From positions 1 through 64,000 of the forward strand of contig CAUYLG010033023.1 in NCBI GenBank assembly GCA_963573385.1: 64,000 bases of DNA. Direction: 5' to 3'. Every line of letters starts with the position of its first letter. Position 1 is the stretch's first letter. Under the pieces are notes generated by a model that had not been told where the DNA came from, searched no databases, and saw only the letters and a list, made by a program, of their open reading frames with translations. Shown here piece by piece: positions 33,580 through 46,030 of this stretch. Position numbers and translations under genes: made by a program. The DNA comes from Cacajao melanocephalus (taxonomy: Eukaryota > Chordata > Mammalia > Primates > Pitheciidae).

Positions 33580-35810
33580 TCGTTTCCCCACCGAAATCTC
33601 ATCTTGAATTATAGCTCCCATTATCCCCATATGTCATGGGAGGGATTGGCAAAAGGTAATTTAATCATGGGGGTGATTAACCCCATGGAGTTTTCATGAT
33701 ATTGAGTGAGTTCTCATGAGGTCTGATGGTTTTATCCAGGGCTTTTCCCCCTTTACTTGGCATTTCTGTCTCCTGCCACCATGTGAAGAAGGATGTGTTT
33801 GCTTCCCTTCCACCATAATTGTAAGTTTCCTGAGGTTTCCACAGCCATGCTGAACTGTGAGTCAAATAAACCTCTTTCCTTTATAAATTACCCAGTTTTA
33901 GGAATTTCTTTACAGCAGTATGAGAACAGAGTAATACAGTAAATTTGTACCACAGAGAGTGGGGTGCTGCTCTAAGGATGTCCAAAAATGTGGAAACAAC
34001 TCTGGAACTGCGTAATGGGCAGAGATTGGAACAGTTTGGTGGGCTCAGAAGAAGACAGGAAAGTGTAGGAAAGTTTGAAATGTTTTCTAAAGAGTTGGAG
34101 GGCTCAGAAGACAGGAAGCTGTGGGAAAGTCTGGAACTTACCAGAGACTTGTTGAATAGCTTTGACCAAAATGCTGATAGTGATATGGACAATGAAGTCT
34201 TGGTGGAGGTAGTCTCAGATGGCGATAAGAAACCTGTTGGGAAATGGAGTAAAGGTCACTATTGCTACACTTTAGCAAAGAGACGGGTGGCATTTTGTCT
34301 CTGCCTTAGAAATCTGTGGACCTTTGAACGTGAAAGAGATAATTTAGGGTATCTGGTGGAAGAAATTTCTAAGCAGCAACGCATTCAAGGGGTGAGAGAG
34401 CAGAAAAGTTTTGAAAATATGCAACCTGATAGTGCAGTAGAAAAGAAAAACCCATTTTCTGGGGCGAAATCCTAGCTGGCTGCAGAGATTTGCATAAGTA
34501 ATGAGGAGCCAAATGCCAACTGCCAAGACAATGGGGAAAATGTCTCCAGGGCATGTCAGAAACCTTCATGGCAGCTTCTTCCGTCACAGACACAGATGCC
34601 TAAGAGGGAAAAAATGGATTTCTGGACCAGGTTCAGGGACCTTCTATTGTGTGCAACCTCAGGACTTGGTGCCCTGTATCCCAGCTACTCCAGCTAAAGC
34701 TAAAAGCAGTCAAGGTCAATGCAGGTCATTGTTTAAAGGGTGCAAGCCTAAGTCTTGGCAGATACTACACGGTGTTGGGCCTGTAGGTGCACAGAAGACC
34801 AGAATTTAGGTTTGGGAACTTAGATTTCAAAGGATGTATGGAAATGTCTGGTTGTCCAGACAGAAGTCTGCAGCATGAGTGGAGCCCTCATGGAGAACCA
34901 CTGCTGCGGCAGTGCAGAAGGGATATCTGGGGTTTGGAGCCCCCTACACAGAGTACCCACTGGGGCACTGCCTAATGGAGCAATGAGTAAATGGCCACGG
35001 TCCTCCAGACTCCAGAATGATAGATCCACTGACAGCTTGCACCACACACCTGGAAAAACTATAGACAATCAATGCCAGTCATGAAAGCATCCAGAAGGGG
35101 GGCTGTACTCTGCAAAGTGGGGAGCTACCCAAGGCTGTGGGAGCCCACCTCTTGCAGCAACATGACCTGGATGTGAGACTTGGAGTCAAAAAGCATCATT
35201 TTGGAACTTTAAGGTTTAATAACCACCATATTAGAGTGCCTGTACCCCCATTTTATCTAGAAAGTAAATAACTTGGTTTTCATTACAGGTTCATAGGTGG
35301 AAGGGATTTGTCTTGTCTCAGATGAGAGTTTGGACTTGGACTTTTGAGTTAATATGTTGGAATGAGCAAATACTTTGGGGGACTATTTGAAAGGCATGAT
35401 TGTGTTTTGAAATATGAGGACATGAGATTTGGTTGGGTCCAGGGGAGGAATGATATAGTTAGGCTTTGTGTCCCAAGCCAAATCTCATTTTGAATTGTAG
35501 TCCCATAATCCCCATGTGTTGTGGAAGGGACACGGTGGAAAGTAATTGAATCATTTAGGAGGTTATCCCCATGCTGTCCTTGTGACAGTGAATGAGTTCT
35601 CATGAGACGTGATGGTTTTATAAAGGGCTTTTCCCCTTTGCTCAACACTTCTCTTTGCCATGTGAAGAAGATTGTGTTTGCTTCCCGTTTCATCATAATT
35701 TTAAGTTTCCCGAGGCTTTCCAAGCCATTTGGAGCTATGAGTCATTGTTCCTTTATAAATTACCCGGTTTTAGGTATTTCTTCATAGCAGCATGAGAATG
35801 AACTAATATA
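33580..35810 (+). mobile_element. MaLR (THE1/MST-type) provirus
   Basis: LTR 33580-33938 (lacking about 15 bp at its 5' end), interior 33939-35450 (1.51 kb) and LTR 35451-35810. The interior matches those of the proviruses at 2.1 kb and 31.7 kb. Open frames at 33945-34475 and 34501-34809 are MaLR internal sequence, derived from ERVL-like ancestry but without a known product. It starts only 232 bp after the previous provirus, in the same orientation. Confidence 0.9.
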
Positions 35811-38800
35811 GGCCCTAACACAATACTCCTGGAGACCTTGCATTCCCACTTTCAGCACTGGCCAGATCTCCCAGACAAAAAAAAAAAAATCAACAAAGAA
35901 ACATTGAACTTAATCTCCGCTATAGATCAAATGGATGCAATAGATACTTACAGAACATTTCATCCAACAGCTGCAGAATATACATTCTTTTCCTCAGCCC
36001 ATGAAATCATTCTCAAGGATAGGCCATATGTTAGGTCACAAAACAAATCTTAAACATTTCTTTTAATTGAAATAATATCAAGCATCTTCTTGACCATAGT
36101 GGAATAAAATGAGAAATCAATAACAAGAGATATTTTGGAAACTGTACAAATACATGGAAATTAAACAATATGCTCCCGAATGACCAGTGGGTCAATGAAG
36201 AAATTAAGAAGGAAATTGAAAAATTTCTTGAAACAAATGATAGTGGAAAAACAACATACCAAAACCTATGAGGTACAGCAAAAGCAATACTAAGAAGAAA
36301 GTTTGTAGCTATAAGTTTCTATATCAAAAAAGAAGAAAAACTTCAAGTAAACAATCAAACAAGGCACCTTAAAAAGCTAGAAAAGCAGCAGCAAATGAAA
36401 CCCAAAATTAGTGGAAGAAAATAAATAAATAATAAAGATCAGAGAAGAAGTAAATGAAATTGAAATGAAGAAAATCAGACCAAAAAGTCAATGAAACAAA
36501 AAGTTAGCACTTTGAAAACTTAAAAAAAATTGACAAACCTTTAGTCAGTCTAAGAAAAAGAAGAGGGAAGATCCAAATAAATACAATCAGACATGGAAAA
36601 TAAAACTTTACAACCAATACTAAAGATTTTTAAAGGATCATTAGAGGCTACTATGTGCAACTATATGCCAATAAATTAGAAAACCTAGAAGAAACAGACA
36701 AATTTCCAGACACATGCAACCTACCAAGATTGAACCATCAAGAAGTCTAAAACCTGAAAAGACCAATAACAAGCAACGAGATCAAAGCAGTAATAAAAAG
36801 TTCCCTGCTAAAGAAAAGCCCGGAACCAGATGGCTTCACTGCTAAATTATACCAAATATTTTAAGAACTAATACCAGTCCTACTCAAACTATTCTGAAAA
36901 ATAGAACAGGAGAGAATACTTTCGAGCTCATTCAACAAGGCCAGTATTACCCTAATTCCAAAAATGAGACAAAGACACATCAAAAAAAGAAAACGGTATG
37001 CCAATATCTCTGGTGAATATTAATACAAAATACTAGTAAACTGAATTTAACAATATATTATTAAGATCATTCATCATGACCAAGTACAATTTATCCCTGG
37101 GATGCAAAGATGGTTTAACATATGCAAATAAATCAATGTGATACATTATATCAACAGAATGAAGGATAAAAACCATATAATCATTTCAGTGGATACTGAA
37201 AAAGCATTTGGTAAAATTTAACATCCCATCATGATAAAAACTCTCAAAGAAAATGTGGTACATACACACCATGGAATACTATGCAGCCATGAAAAGGAAT
37301 GAGATCATATCTTTTGAAGGGACAAGGATGGAGCTCAAAGCCATTATCTTCAGCAAACTAAAGCAGGAACAGAAAACCAGACACCACATGTTCTCACTTA
37401 TAAGTGGAAGCTGAACAATGAGAACACATGGACACAGGGAGGGGAACAACACACATTGGGGTCTGTCAGGAAGAGTCAGAGGAGGGGCAAGGGAAAGTAT
37501 CAGGAAAAATAACTAATGCATATTGGGTTTAATACATAGGTGATTGAGTTGATAGGTGCCTCAAACCACCATGGAACATGTTTACCTGTGTAACAAACCT
37601 GCACATACTGCAAATGTATCCTGGAACTTAAAATAAAATAGTTTTAAAAATAAGGAACATGACTTAACATAATAAGAGCTATAGATGAGAGACACACAGC
37701 TAGTATCATATTGAATGGAGAAAAACTAAGTCATTCCTCTAAGATCTGGAACATGGCAAGGATGCCACTTTCACCGCTGTTATTCAAAATAGTACAGGAA
37801 GTCCTTGCTAGAGAAATCAGAGAATGGAAAGATACAAAGGGCATCCAAATTGGAATGGAAGAAGTCAAATTATCATTATTTGCAGATAATATATTTATAT
37901 ATTTGGAAAACCCTAAAGACTCCACACACAAACAAAACTGTAAGTGCTGATAGCCACATTCAGTAAAGTTGCAGGATACAAAATCAACATGCAAAAATCA
38001 GTAGCATTTCTATATGACAACAATGAACAATGTGAAAAAGAAATAAAAAAGTAATCCCATTTACAATAGCCACACACAAAATTGAATGCCTAAGAATTAG
38101 CTTAACAAAAGAAGTGAAAAATCTCTGTAAAGAAAACTAAAAAACACTGATAAAAGAAATTAAGAAGGACACCAAAAAAATGGAAAAATATTCCATGTTC
38201 ATGGATTGAAAGAATAGATATTAGTAAAATGTCCATACTACCCAAAGCAATCTACAGATTCAGTGTGATCCCTATGAAAATACCAATGACTTTCTTCACA
38301 GAAATAGAAAAAACAATCCTAAAACTTACGTGGAACCACAAATGACCCAGAAAACCAAAATTATTCTAAACAAAAAGAACAAAATTGGAGAAATCACATA
38401 ACTTCACATTACTTATGCTACAGAGGTATAGTAAACAAAACAGCATGGCACTGTGATAAAAACAGACAAATAGACCAACAGACCGGAATAGAGAATACAG
38501 AACCAAATCCACGCATTCATAGTAAACTTGTTTTTGACAAAAGTGCCATAAAAATACGGTGGGGAAAAGATAGTCTTCAATAAATGGTGCTCGGAAAATG
38601 AGATACCCAAATGCAGAAGAATGAAACTTGACCACTATCTCTAGCCATATACAAAAATCAAATCAAAATGGATTAAGGACTTAAATCTATAACCTCAAAC
38701 CATTAAACTACTGCAAGAAAACTTTAGGGAGAATTTCCAGGACATTGGTCTAGGCAAAAATTTCTTGAGCAATACCCTACAAGCATGGGCAACCAAAGCA

Positions 38801-39871
38801 AACATAGACAAATGTGATGACATAAAATTAAAAGTGTCTGCAAAGCAATGATACAATCAACTAAGTGAAGAGACAACTCTCAGAATGGGAGAAAAATATC
38901 TGCAAACTACCCAACTGAAAGGTGATTAATAACCAGAATAAATGAAGAACTCAAGCAACTCTATAGGGAAAAAGCTAATAATCCAATTAAAAGATAGGCA
39001 AAAGATTTGAACAGACATTTCTCAAAAGAAGACAAATGGCAAACAGAGATACGAACAGGTGCTCAATATCACTGGTCATCAGAGAAATGCAAATCAAAAT
39101 TACAATATCATCTCAACCAAGTTGAAATGGCTTATATCCAAAGACAGGCAATAACAAATGCTGATAAGGAAATGGAGAAAAGGGAACCCTTGTGCACTGA
39201 CAGTAGGAATGTAAATTCGTGCAACCACTGAGGAGAACAGATTGGAGGTTCCTCAAAAAACTGAAAATTGAGCCACCATATAATCAAGCAATCCCATTGC
39301 TGGGTATATACTCAACAGAAAGGATATCAGTATATTTAGGAGATACTTGTGCGCCGATATTTGTTACAATACTGTTTATAATAGCTAAGATTTGGAAGCA
39401 ACCTAAGTGCCCAATTACAGATGAATGGATAAAGAAAATGTGGTACATATACACAACAGAGTACTATTCAGCCATAAGAAAGAATGAGAATCAATAATTT
39501 GCAACAGTATGGATGGAATGGGAGATCTTTATGTTATGTGAAATAAGCCAGGCACAGAAATACAAGCATCACATGTTCTCACTTATCTGTGGGATCCAAA
39601 CATCAAAACAATTGAACTGATGGAAACAGAGAGTAGAAAGATGGTTACCAGAGGCTGAGAAGGGTAGTGGGAGGCTCGGGGAGAGGCTGGGGCAGTTAAT
39701 GAGTACAAAAAAATAATTAGAAAGAATGAATAAGACCCATTATTTAATAGCACAACAGGTTAACTAAAGTCAATAATAATTGTGCATTTATAAATAACTA
39801 AAAGAGTGTAATTGGATTATTTATAACACAAAAAGGATAAATGCTTGAGGAGATGAATACCCCACTCTCAA
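35811..39871 (+). mobile_element. L1M ORF2 to 3' UTR, interrupted by an L1 3' end
   Basis: 35811-37245 carries endonuclease and reverse-transcriptase N-terminal sequence. 37653-39871 carries the rest of ORF2 and part of the 3' UTR, ending at 'gaataccccactctca'. Between them sits a 5'-truncated younger L1. The segment order could continue the L1M of 31409-33579 with about 1 kb missing, but common origin is not proven. Frameshifts and stops abound. Confidence 0.82.
37246..37652 (+). mobile_element. 5'-truncated L1 inserted in L1M
   Basis: About 400 bp of L1: the last ORF2 codons, a 3' UTR including a G-rich tract (37437-37490) and an AATAAA-like end with A-rich tail (37629-37652). It splits the surrounding L1M ORF2. 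Some target sequence appears lost, because no clear duplication flanks it. Confidence 0.82.
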
Positions 39872-40375
39872 TAGATTCCCTTGTATGTGCATAAGAGCAC
39901 TGTTCACAGTAGCAAAGACTTAGAATCAACCTGGGTGTCCATTCATGGTGGAATGGATAAAGAAGATGTGGAACATACACACGATGGAATGCTATACAGC
40001 CATAAAAAGAAATAAAATCATGTCCTTGGAGCAACATGGATGCAGCTGGAGGCCGTAATCCTAAACTAATTAATGTAGAAACAGAAAACCACATATCACA
40101 TGTTATCTCTTATAAGTGGGAACTAAACAAATGGGTTCTCATGGAAATAAAGACGGCAACAATAGACTGGGGAATTCTAGATGGTCCAGAAGGGGTACAA
40201 GTGTTGAAAAACTAAACTATTCAGTATTATGCTCAGTACCTGGTGATGGAATCTACCACGTCCCAAACCTCAGCATCAAGCAATACACCTAGGTAATGAG
40301 ATTGCACACATAACCCCCGAATCTACAATAAACTTTGAAATTGTAAATAAAATAAAATAAACAAAAATTAAAAAG
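39872..40375 (+). mobile_element. 5'-truncated L1 3' end
   Basis: About 500 bp of ORF2 C-terminus and 3' UTR with an A-rich tail (40345-40372), on the plus strand, directly after the truncated 3' UTR of the preceding L1M. It is therefore a separate insertion or a deletion junction between two L1 copies. Confidence 0.78.
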
Positions 40376-41177
<802 letters not shown>

Positions 41178-41440
41178 TAAGTTACCGTATGATTCTATTT
41201 CTTTCATATACTCTTCTATTTGCTAATAATTCTACTTTCTTGAGTGTTCTTTCCTTTACTGAGTTTAATGACTCACTATATTAACAGACTAAAATATTTG
41301 GCAATTCTTGGTTATGTGCTTTAGTTTTGAGATTCTCTCCACCCTGTCTATGGACGTGCTTGGGAACTGCTGCCAGCATTTGTTGTGAGAGGAGTAACTC
41401 CTATAAAATTTGTGCTTGGTTGTGCGAGTTCCTTGTCTCT

Positions 41441-41820
41441 GAGGGAAACGCCTCAACCAACAGGAGACTGAAGTCATTGGCCAAATTTGCATGCTTCTCC
41501 TCATTCGGATAAGCAACCCAGGAGGTATTTTCTACAGTCCTCTTGAAATATCAGTGAAATCAAATCCCCACTGCCTACAATGATGACCTGAACAATGTAC
41601 CCTTTCGTCAAGTTTTCATCCTTCCCTGTTTCATTCTCCCTTCACTCTCACTCCTGATTCCCAGGATTACCTTCCAAATAAATTATCTGCTCATAACTCC
41701 TTGTCTCAGGCTTTGCTATTGGGAAACTCAAAATCAGACAGTACCCTTTAAAATTGCAGGTATCTTACAGTTAACACTCATAAATAGTCCCATTCTATAC
41801 TTTATGGAGAATATTCTGGT
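41441..41820 (+). repeat. Inverted repeat, left arm (outer part), LTR-like
   Basis: This segment aligns with the reverse complement of 45660-46030 at roughly 75-80 percent identity by eye. Matching landmarks are 'ctcaaccaacag', 'cttgaaatatcagtgaaa', 'aataatgtaccc'-like and 'aaattatctgctcataa'. An AATAAATT at about 41678 followed by 'cttgtctcaggctttgct' and an end near 'cagaca' (41739) is LTR-like. Homology continues about 80 bp beyond that end. The family is unknown to me. Confidence 0.75.
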
Positions 41821-43700
41821 TGTTTTTTTTTTAAACGGCTGCACTTTTATTTTTTCCTTGCACAATGATGTGTTGCTGAGGCCTAATATTTTCACATAAC
41901 AGTAGAAAACCAAAATTTCTTGTCATCTCTAAAGAATCAACAATTTCGTACCAAAAAAAAAACAACCTTACATAAATTAAAAGAATGAATGCATTTACAG
42001 GTTTAAATGCAAACTGCTTCCAACTTGAGGCAAGTAACAGCCCATGGTGTTCTGGCAGGAAAACATCAGCTAAGAAAGGAAATGGGGTCCTATGGCTTGG
42101 ACTTTTCCAACCCTGATAGACAGGTAGGACAGAAACCACTGGTTCAGGAGCCCTTGCCAGACTCTAGAGAAATCCCAGAACACTCAGCCCTGACACATTA
42201 ATGCCCTGCACAGATCAGAGACTGCTGGTCACGCAGACTCACCAAGCCACAAGCTTGTCTTCACAAGCATGTTCTTACCTCAGCCATGAAGTGAGCAAGC
42301 TGCATGTACTAAGCGTTGAAATAAAAAATATGTACAGAGTATTAAACAAATACCAAGGGGAAAATTAACCTGATTACAAGGTCAAAACCAGCAACAAGTT
42401 CTATAGTCCAGTGCTGATAACAGATACGAGCTTCAAGGACAAATTTCTTTTTGAAGGCTTATTCCAGTTTTGTGAGGCTAGCATGAAATGTATGCATTTG
42501 CCAGGGGCAAATTTATATTTCTGAAGTAACCCATGCAGTAAATGCTATGCATCTGTTTATTGCTCATTTAGAAGCATTTATGGTGGACGATGAAGGGGAC
42601 TGACTCCCGGTACTCTCCTGCTTGCTAATCCACATCTGCTGGAAGGTGGACAGTGAGGCCATGATGGAGCCACTGATCCACACCAAGTCCTTGCACTCTG
42701 GGAGTGCGATGATCTTGATCTTCATGGTGCTGGTTCCAGGGCAATTATCTCTTTCTGCATACTACAGGCAATACCTGGGTACATGGTGGTGCCACTGAAC
42801 AGCACCGTGTTGACATACAGGTCTTTGCAGATGTCCACATCACACTTCATGATGGAGTCAAAGGTGGTCTCCTGGATGTCACAAGATTCCATGCCCAGGA
42901 AGGAAAGCTGGAACAGTGCTTCCAGACACTGGAACCTCTCGTTGTCGATGGTGATGACCTGGCCATTGGGAAGCTTGTAGCTCTCCAGGGAGGAGGAGGA
43001 TGAGGCAGTGGCCATCTCCTGCTCGAAGTCCAGGGCGACCTAGCACAGCTTCTCCTTGATGTTGCACAGGATCTCCTGTTCATCAGTGGTAGTGAAGCGG
43101 TGGCTGCCCTCAGTGAGGATCTTCATGTGGTAGTCGATCAGGTCCTGGCCAGCCAGGTCCAGAGGCAGGATTGCGTTGGGGACGGTATAGTCCTTGTAGA
43201 TGGGCACCATGTGGGTGACCCTGTCACCAGAGCCAATGACAATGCCAGTGGTGTGCCCAGAGGTGTAGAGGGACAGCATGGCCGGGGTGTTGAAAGTCTC
43301 AAATATGATCTGAGTCATCTTCTCTCTGCTGGCCTTGAGGTTCAGAGGGGACTCTGAACCTCAGCAGCACCGTGTGCTTCTCTGGGGCCACATGTAGCTC
43401 GTTGTAGAAGGTGTGGTGCCAGATCTTCTCCATGTCATCCCAGTTAGTGATGATGCCTTGCTGGACGGGGTACTTCAGGGTCAGGATGTCATGCTTGCTC
43501 TGGGCTTTGTTGCCCATGTAGGAGTCCTTCCGGCCCATGCCCACCATCACGCCCTGGTGCCGGGGCCACCAGACGACGGAAGGGAACACGCTCGGGGGAC
43601 ATTGTCTCCAGCAAAGCCAACTTTACACACACCGGAGCCATTGTCAATGAGGAATGCGGTGATCTCTTCTTGCGTTGAAACCTGCAGCAGAGTGTGGCTG
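41821..43700 (-). pseudogene. Gamma-actin processed pseudogene (ACTG1 retrocopy)
   Basis: An intron-less actin coding region lies on the minus strand: the position of the start codon is ACG at 43671-43673 and the stop is TAA at 42568-42570. It is followed by about 740 bp of 3' UTR, AATAAA (complement near 41849) and a poly(A) complement at 41821-41833. The long 3' UTR matches my memory of ACTG1, not ACTB. Actin is the cytoskeletal ATPase; this copy cannot make it. Lesions: start lost, a frameshift near 43595, a frameshift near 43350, an in-frame 7-codon deletion at 43276/43277, a nonsense TAG at 43040-43042 and one lost codon near 42982. No clear target duplication was found. It lies inside the left arm of an inverted repeat. 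Confidence 0.95.
43336..43363. repeat. Perfect 12-bp hairpin at a frameshift in the actin pseudogene
   Basis: TGAGGTTCAGAG (43336-43347), loop GGGA (43348-43351) and CTCTGAACCTCA (43352-43363) are exact reverse complements. The actin coding sequence has no such palindrome here, and the reading frame gains about 4 bp at this point. The left or right arm therefore looks copied from the other. Confidence 0.88.
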
Positions 43701-43743
43701 CAGAGTGGCAGGGGGACATGGTCCGTGGGGTGGCGGCAGCAAG

Positions 43744-43795
43744 TCATATTTTACTTTTTATCAACAGAAACAATGTAAGATCCTGTTAAGAAGGA
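43744..43795 (+). repeat. Inverted repeat, left arm (inner part)
   Basis: The 52 bases match the complement of 45618-45668 ('aagatcctg.taagaagg' and 'tt.tatcaa..gaaaca'). They continue the left arm after the actin retrocopy, so they mark the other side of its insertion site. Confidence 0.78.
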
Positions 43796-43983
43796 GGATC
43801 TCATTCTGCTTGATTGTGCCAGTACCTTGTCTGGTGTGGAAGGTCTCTATCTTCTATGGGTATCCTCAGACATGTCGACATTGCTCGGAGTCTCTGGATC
43901 TAGTGCCCTTACTAACTGCTCTAGAACCCTTGTGTCTGCCATAACATTAGCTATAAGCTAAAGATGGGGGATGGCAGGGACAA
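43796..43983. other. Unassigned DNA between inverted-repeat arm and L1
   Basis: Moderate GC. Continuous with 44977-45180 once the L1 is removed. Not recognised. Confidence 0.4.
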
Positions 43984-44976
43984 GGGCTAGACTTTTTTTT
44001 CTTTTAATTGTACCTTAGGTTCTGGGGTACATGTGCAGATCACGCAGGATTGTTGCATACGTACATACATGGCAAGGTGGTTTGCTGCCTTCCTCCCCCC
44101 ATCACCTATATCTGGTATTTCTCCCCACGTTATCCCTCCCCACTCTCCCCACCCCTGCTGTCCCTCTCCTAGTCCCCCCCAAACAGACCCCCAGTGTGTG
44201 ATGCTCCCCTCCCTGTGTCCACATGTTCTAATTGTTCAACACCCGCCTATGAGTGAGAACATGTGGTGTTTGATTTTCTGTTCTTGTGTCAGTTTGCTGA
44301 GAATGATGGTTTCCAGATTCATCCATGTCTCTATGAAGGACATGAGCTCATCTTTTTTAAGGCTGCGTAGTATTCCATGGTGTATATGTGCCACATATTC
44401 TTTATCCAGTCTATTGTTGAGGGACATTTGGGTTGGTTCCAGATCTTTGCTATTGCAAACAGTGCCACAATGAACATACATGTGCATGTGTCTTTATAAT
44501 ATAACAATTTATAATTCTTTGGGTATATACCCAGTAATGGGATTGCTGGGTCAAATGGTATTTCTATTTCTAGGTTCTTGAGGAATCGCCACACAGTCTT
44601 CCACAATGGTTGCACTAATTTGCACTCCCACCAACAGTGTAAAAGTGTTCCTATTTCTCCGCATCCTCTCCAGCATCTGTTGTCTCCAGATTTTTTAATG
44701 ATTGCCATTCTAACTGGCATGAGATGTTATCTCAATGTGGTTTTGATTTGCATTTCTCTAATGAACAGTGATGACGAGCATTTTTTCATGTGTTTATTGG
44801 CCTCATGTATGTCTTCTTTTGTAACATGTCTGTTCATATCCTTTGCCCACTTTTGAATGGGCTTGTTTTTTTCCTGTAAATCCGTTTTAGTTCTTTGTAG
44901 ATTCTGGATATTAGCCCTTTGTCAGATGGGTAGATTGCAAAAATTTTTTCCCATTTTGTTGGTTTGGGCTAGACTT
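43984..44976 (-). mobile_element. 5'-truncated L1 (minus) with 11-bp TSD
   Basis: The L1 spans 43995-44965: tail complement, 3' UTR and ORF2 C-terminal about 250 codons. Identical 11-mers GGGCTAGACTT flank it at 43984-43994 and 44966-44976. It is a relatively young primate copy, because ORF2 on the minus strand is open for 129 codons (44331-44720). Confidence 0.94.
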
Positions 44977-45180
44977 CTTAGCTGCTCCTGTGGTTTACCA
45001 AAATGATCGCGCAGAAAATTGCTGTCTTTTCCCTTCTTGCTCTTTGTCCCTCTTACCTCTGGGCTTAGAGCTTCTGTGGAAGGCACCTGACCTTTAACAT
45101 ATGATATTGGCTGTGGTGCCATCACACTTGTCTATCTCTGTTGATCAAAGATTCCTCCAAAATTTGATCCATCAATGGAA

Positions 45181-45527
45181 TTATTTCTTCTTACATTTAG
45201 ATTCAAGGGGGATACATGTGCAAGTTTGCTACATTGGTATATGTGGTAATTGGCTTCTAGTGTACCCATTACCCAAATATTGAACATTTTATCCAATAGG
45301 TAATCTTTCAGTCCCCACCTTCCTCCTTCCCTCCAGCTTTTGGTGTCCCTAGTGTCTATTATTTTCATTTTTATGTACATGTAGACTCACTGTTTATTTC
45401 TCACATATGAGTGGGGACACGCAATATTTGATTTTCTGCTTCTGAACTAGTTCACTGAGGATAATGACTACCAGCTCCATTTATGTTGCAGTAAAACACT
45501 GATTTCATTCTTTTTCTGGCTGCATAA
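45181..45527 (-). mobile_element. L1 3'-end fragment (minus)
   Basis: The complement of L1 3' UTR and last ORF2 codons, older than the copy at 43995. It lies in the spacer of the inverted repeat. No clear target duplication. Confidence 0.75.
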
Positions 45528-45617
45528 ACAAAGGATTTCTTTTCTGTCATTCCTAAATTTGTATCGAAATGGCAAGCAGGCATGGGCACTCGATATGCTA
45601 TTTTGACCCAAGCTATT

Positions 45618-46030
45618 CCTTCTTAGCAGGATCTTGCACTGTTTCCATTGATCAAAAGTATAATATTCTACATGAAGCATTATCTGGGACTATATATCTG
45701 TATGATACTTTCAATTTTAGAGAATACTGTTTGATTTTTAGTTCCCCTATAGCAGAGCCTGAGACAAGGAATTATGAGCAGATAATTTATGTTCAAGGCA
45801 ATCCCAGGAATCAGGAATGAGGGAGAGGGGAGAATTAAATAGGAAAAGAAAAGAATTAGACAAATGGGTACATTATCTAGATTATCACTGTAGGCAGCTG
45901 ATGTTAAGTTTCACTGATATTTCAAGAGAAATGTATAAAATAATTCCCAAGTTGCTTATCTGAATCGGGGAGGCATGCATATTTGCCCAGTGACTCCAGT
46001 CTTCTGTTGGTTGAGCGATTTCCCTCATGA
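45618..46030 (-). repeat. Inverted repeat, right arm, LTR-like
   Basis: Intact counterpart of the left arm (41441-41820 plus 43744-43795), in opposite orientation. The LTR-like end is near 45729 (complement of 'cagaca'-type end), with 110 bp of shared sequence further inside. The uninterrupted arm shows what the left arm looked like before the actin retrocopy landed. Confidence 0.75.

Noticed and set aside
33945..34475. 176-codon frame, the second longest in the window
   Set aside because: It lies entirely inside the MaLR interior; homologous but broken frames are in the neighbouring MaLR. No evidence of expression or function.
42847..43778. Open frames opposite or out of frame to the actin pseudogene
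   Set aside because: High GC of the actin coding sequence leaves long shadow frames; none has independent support.
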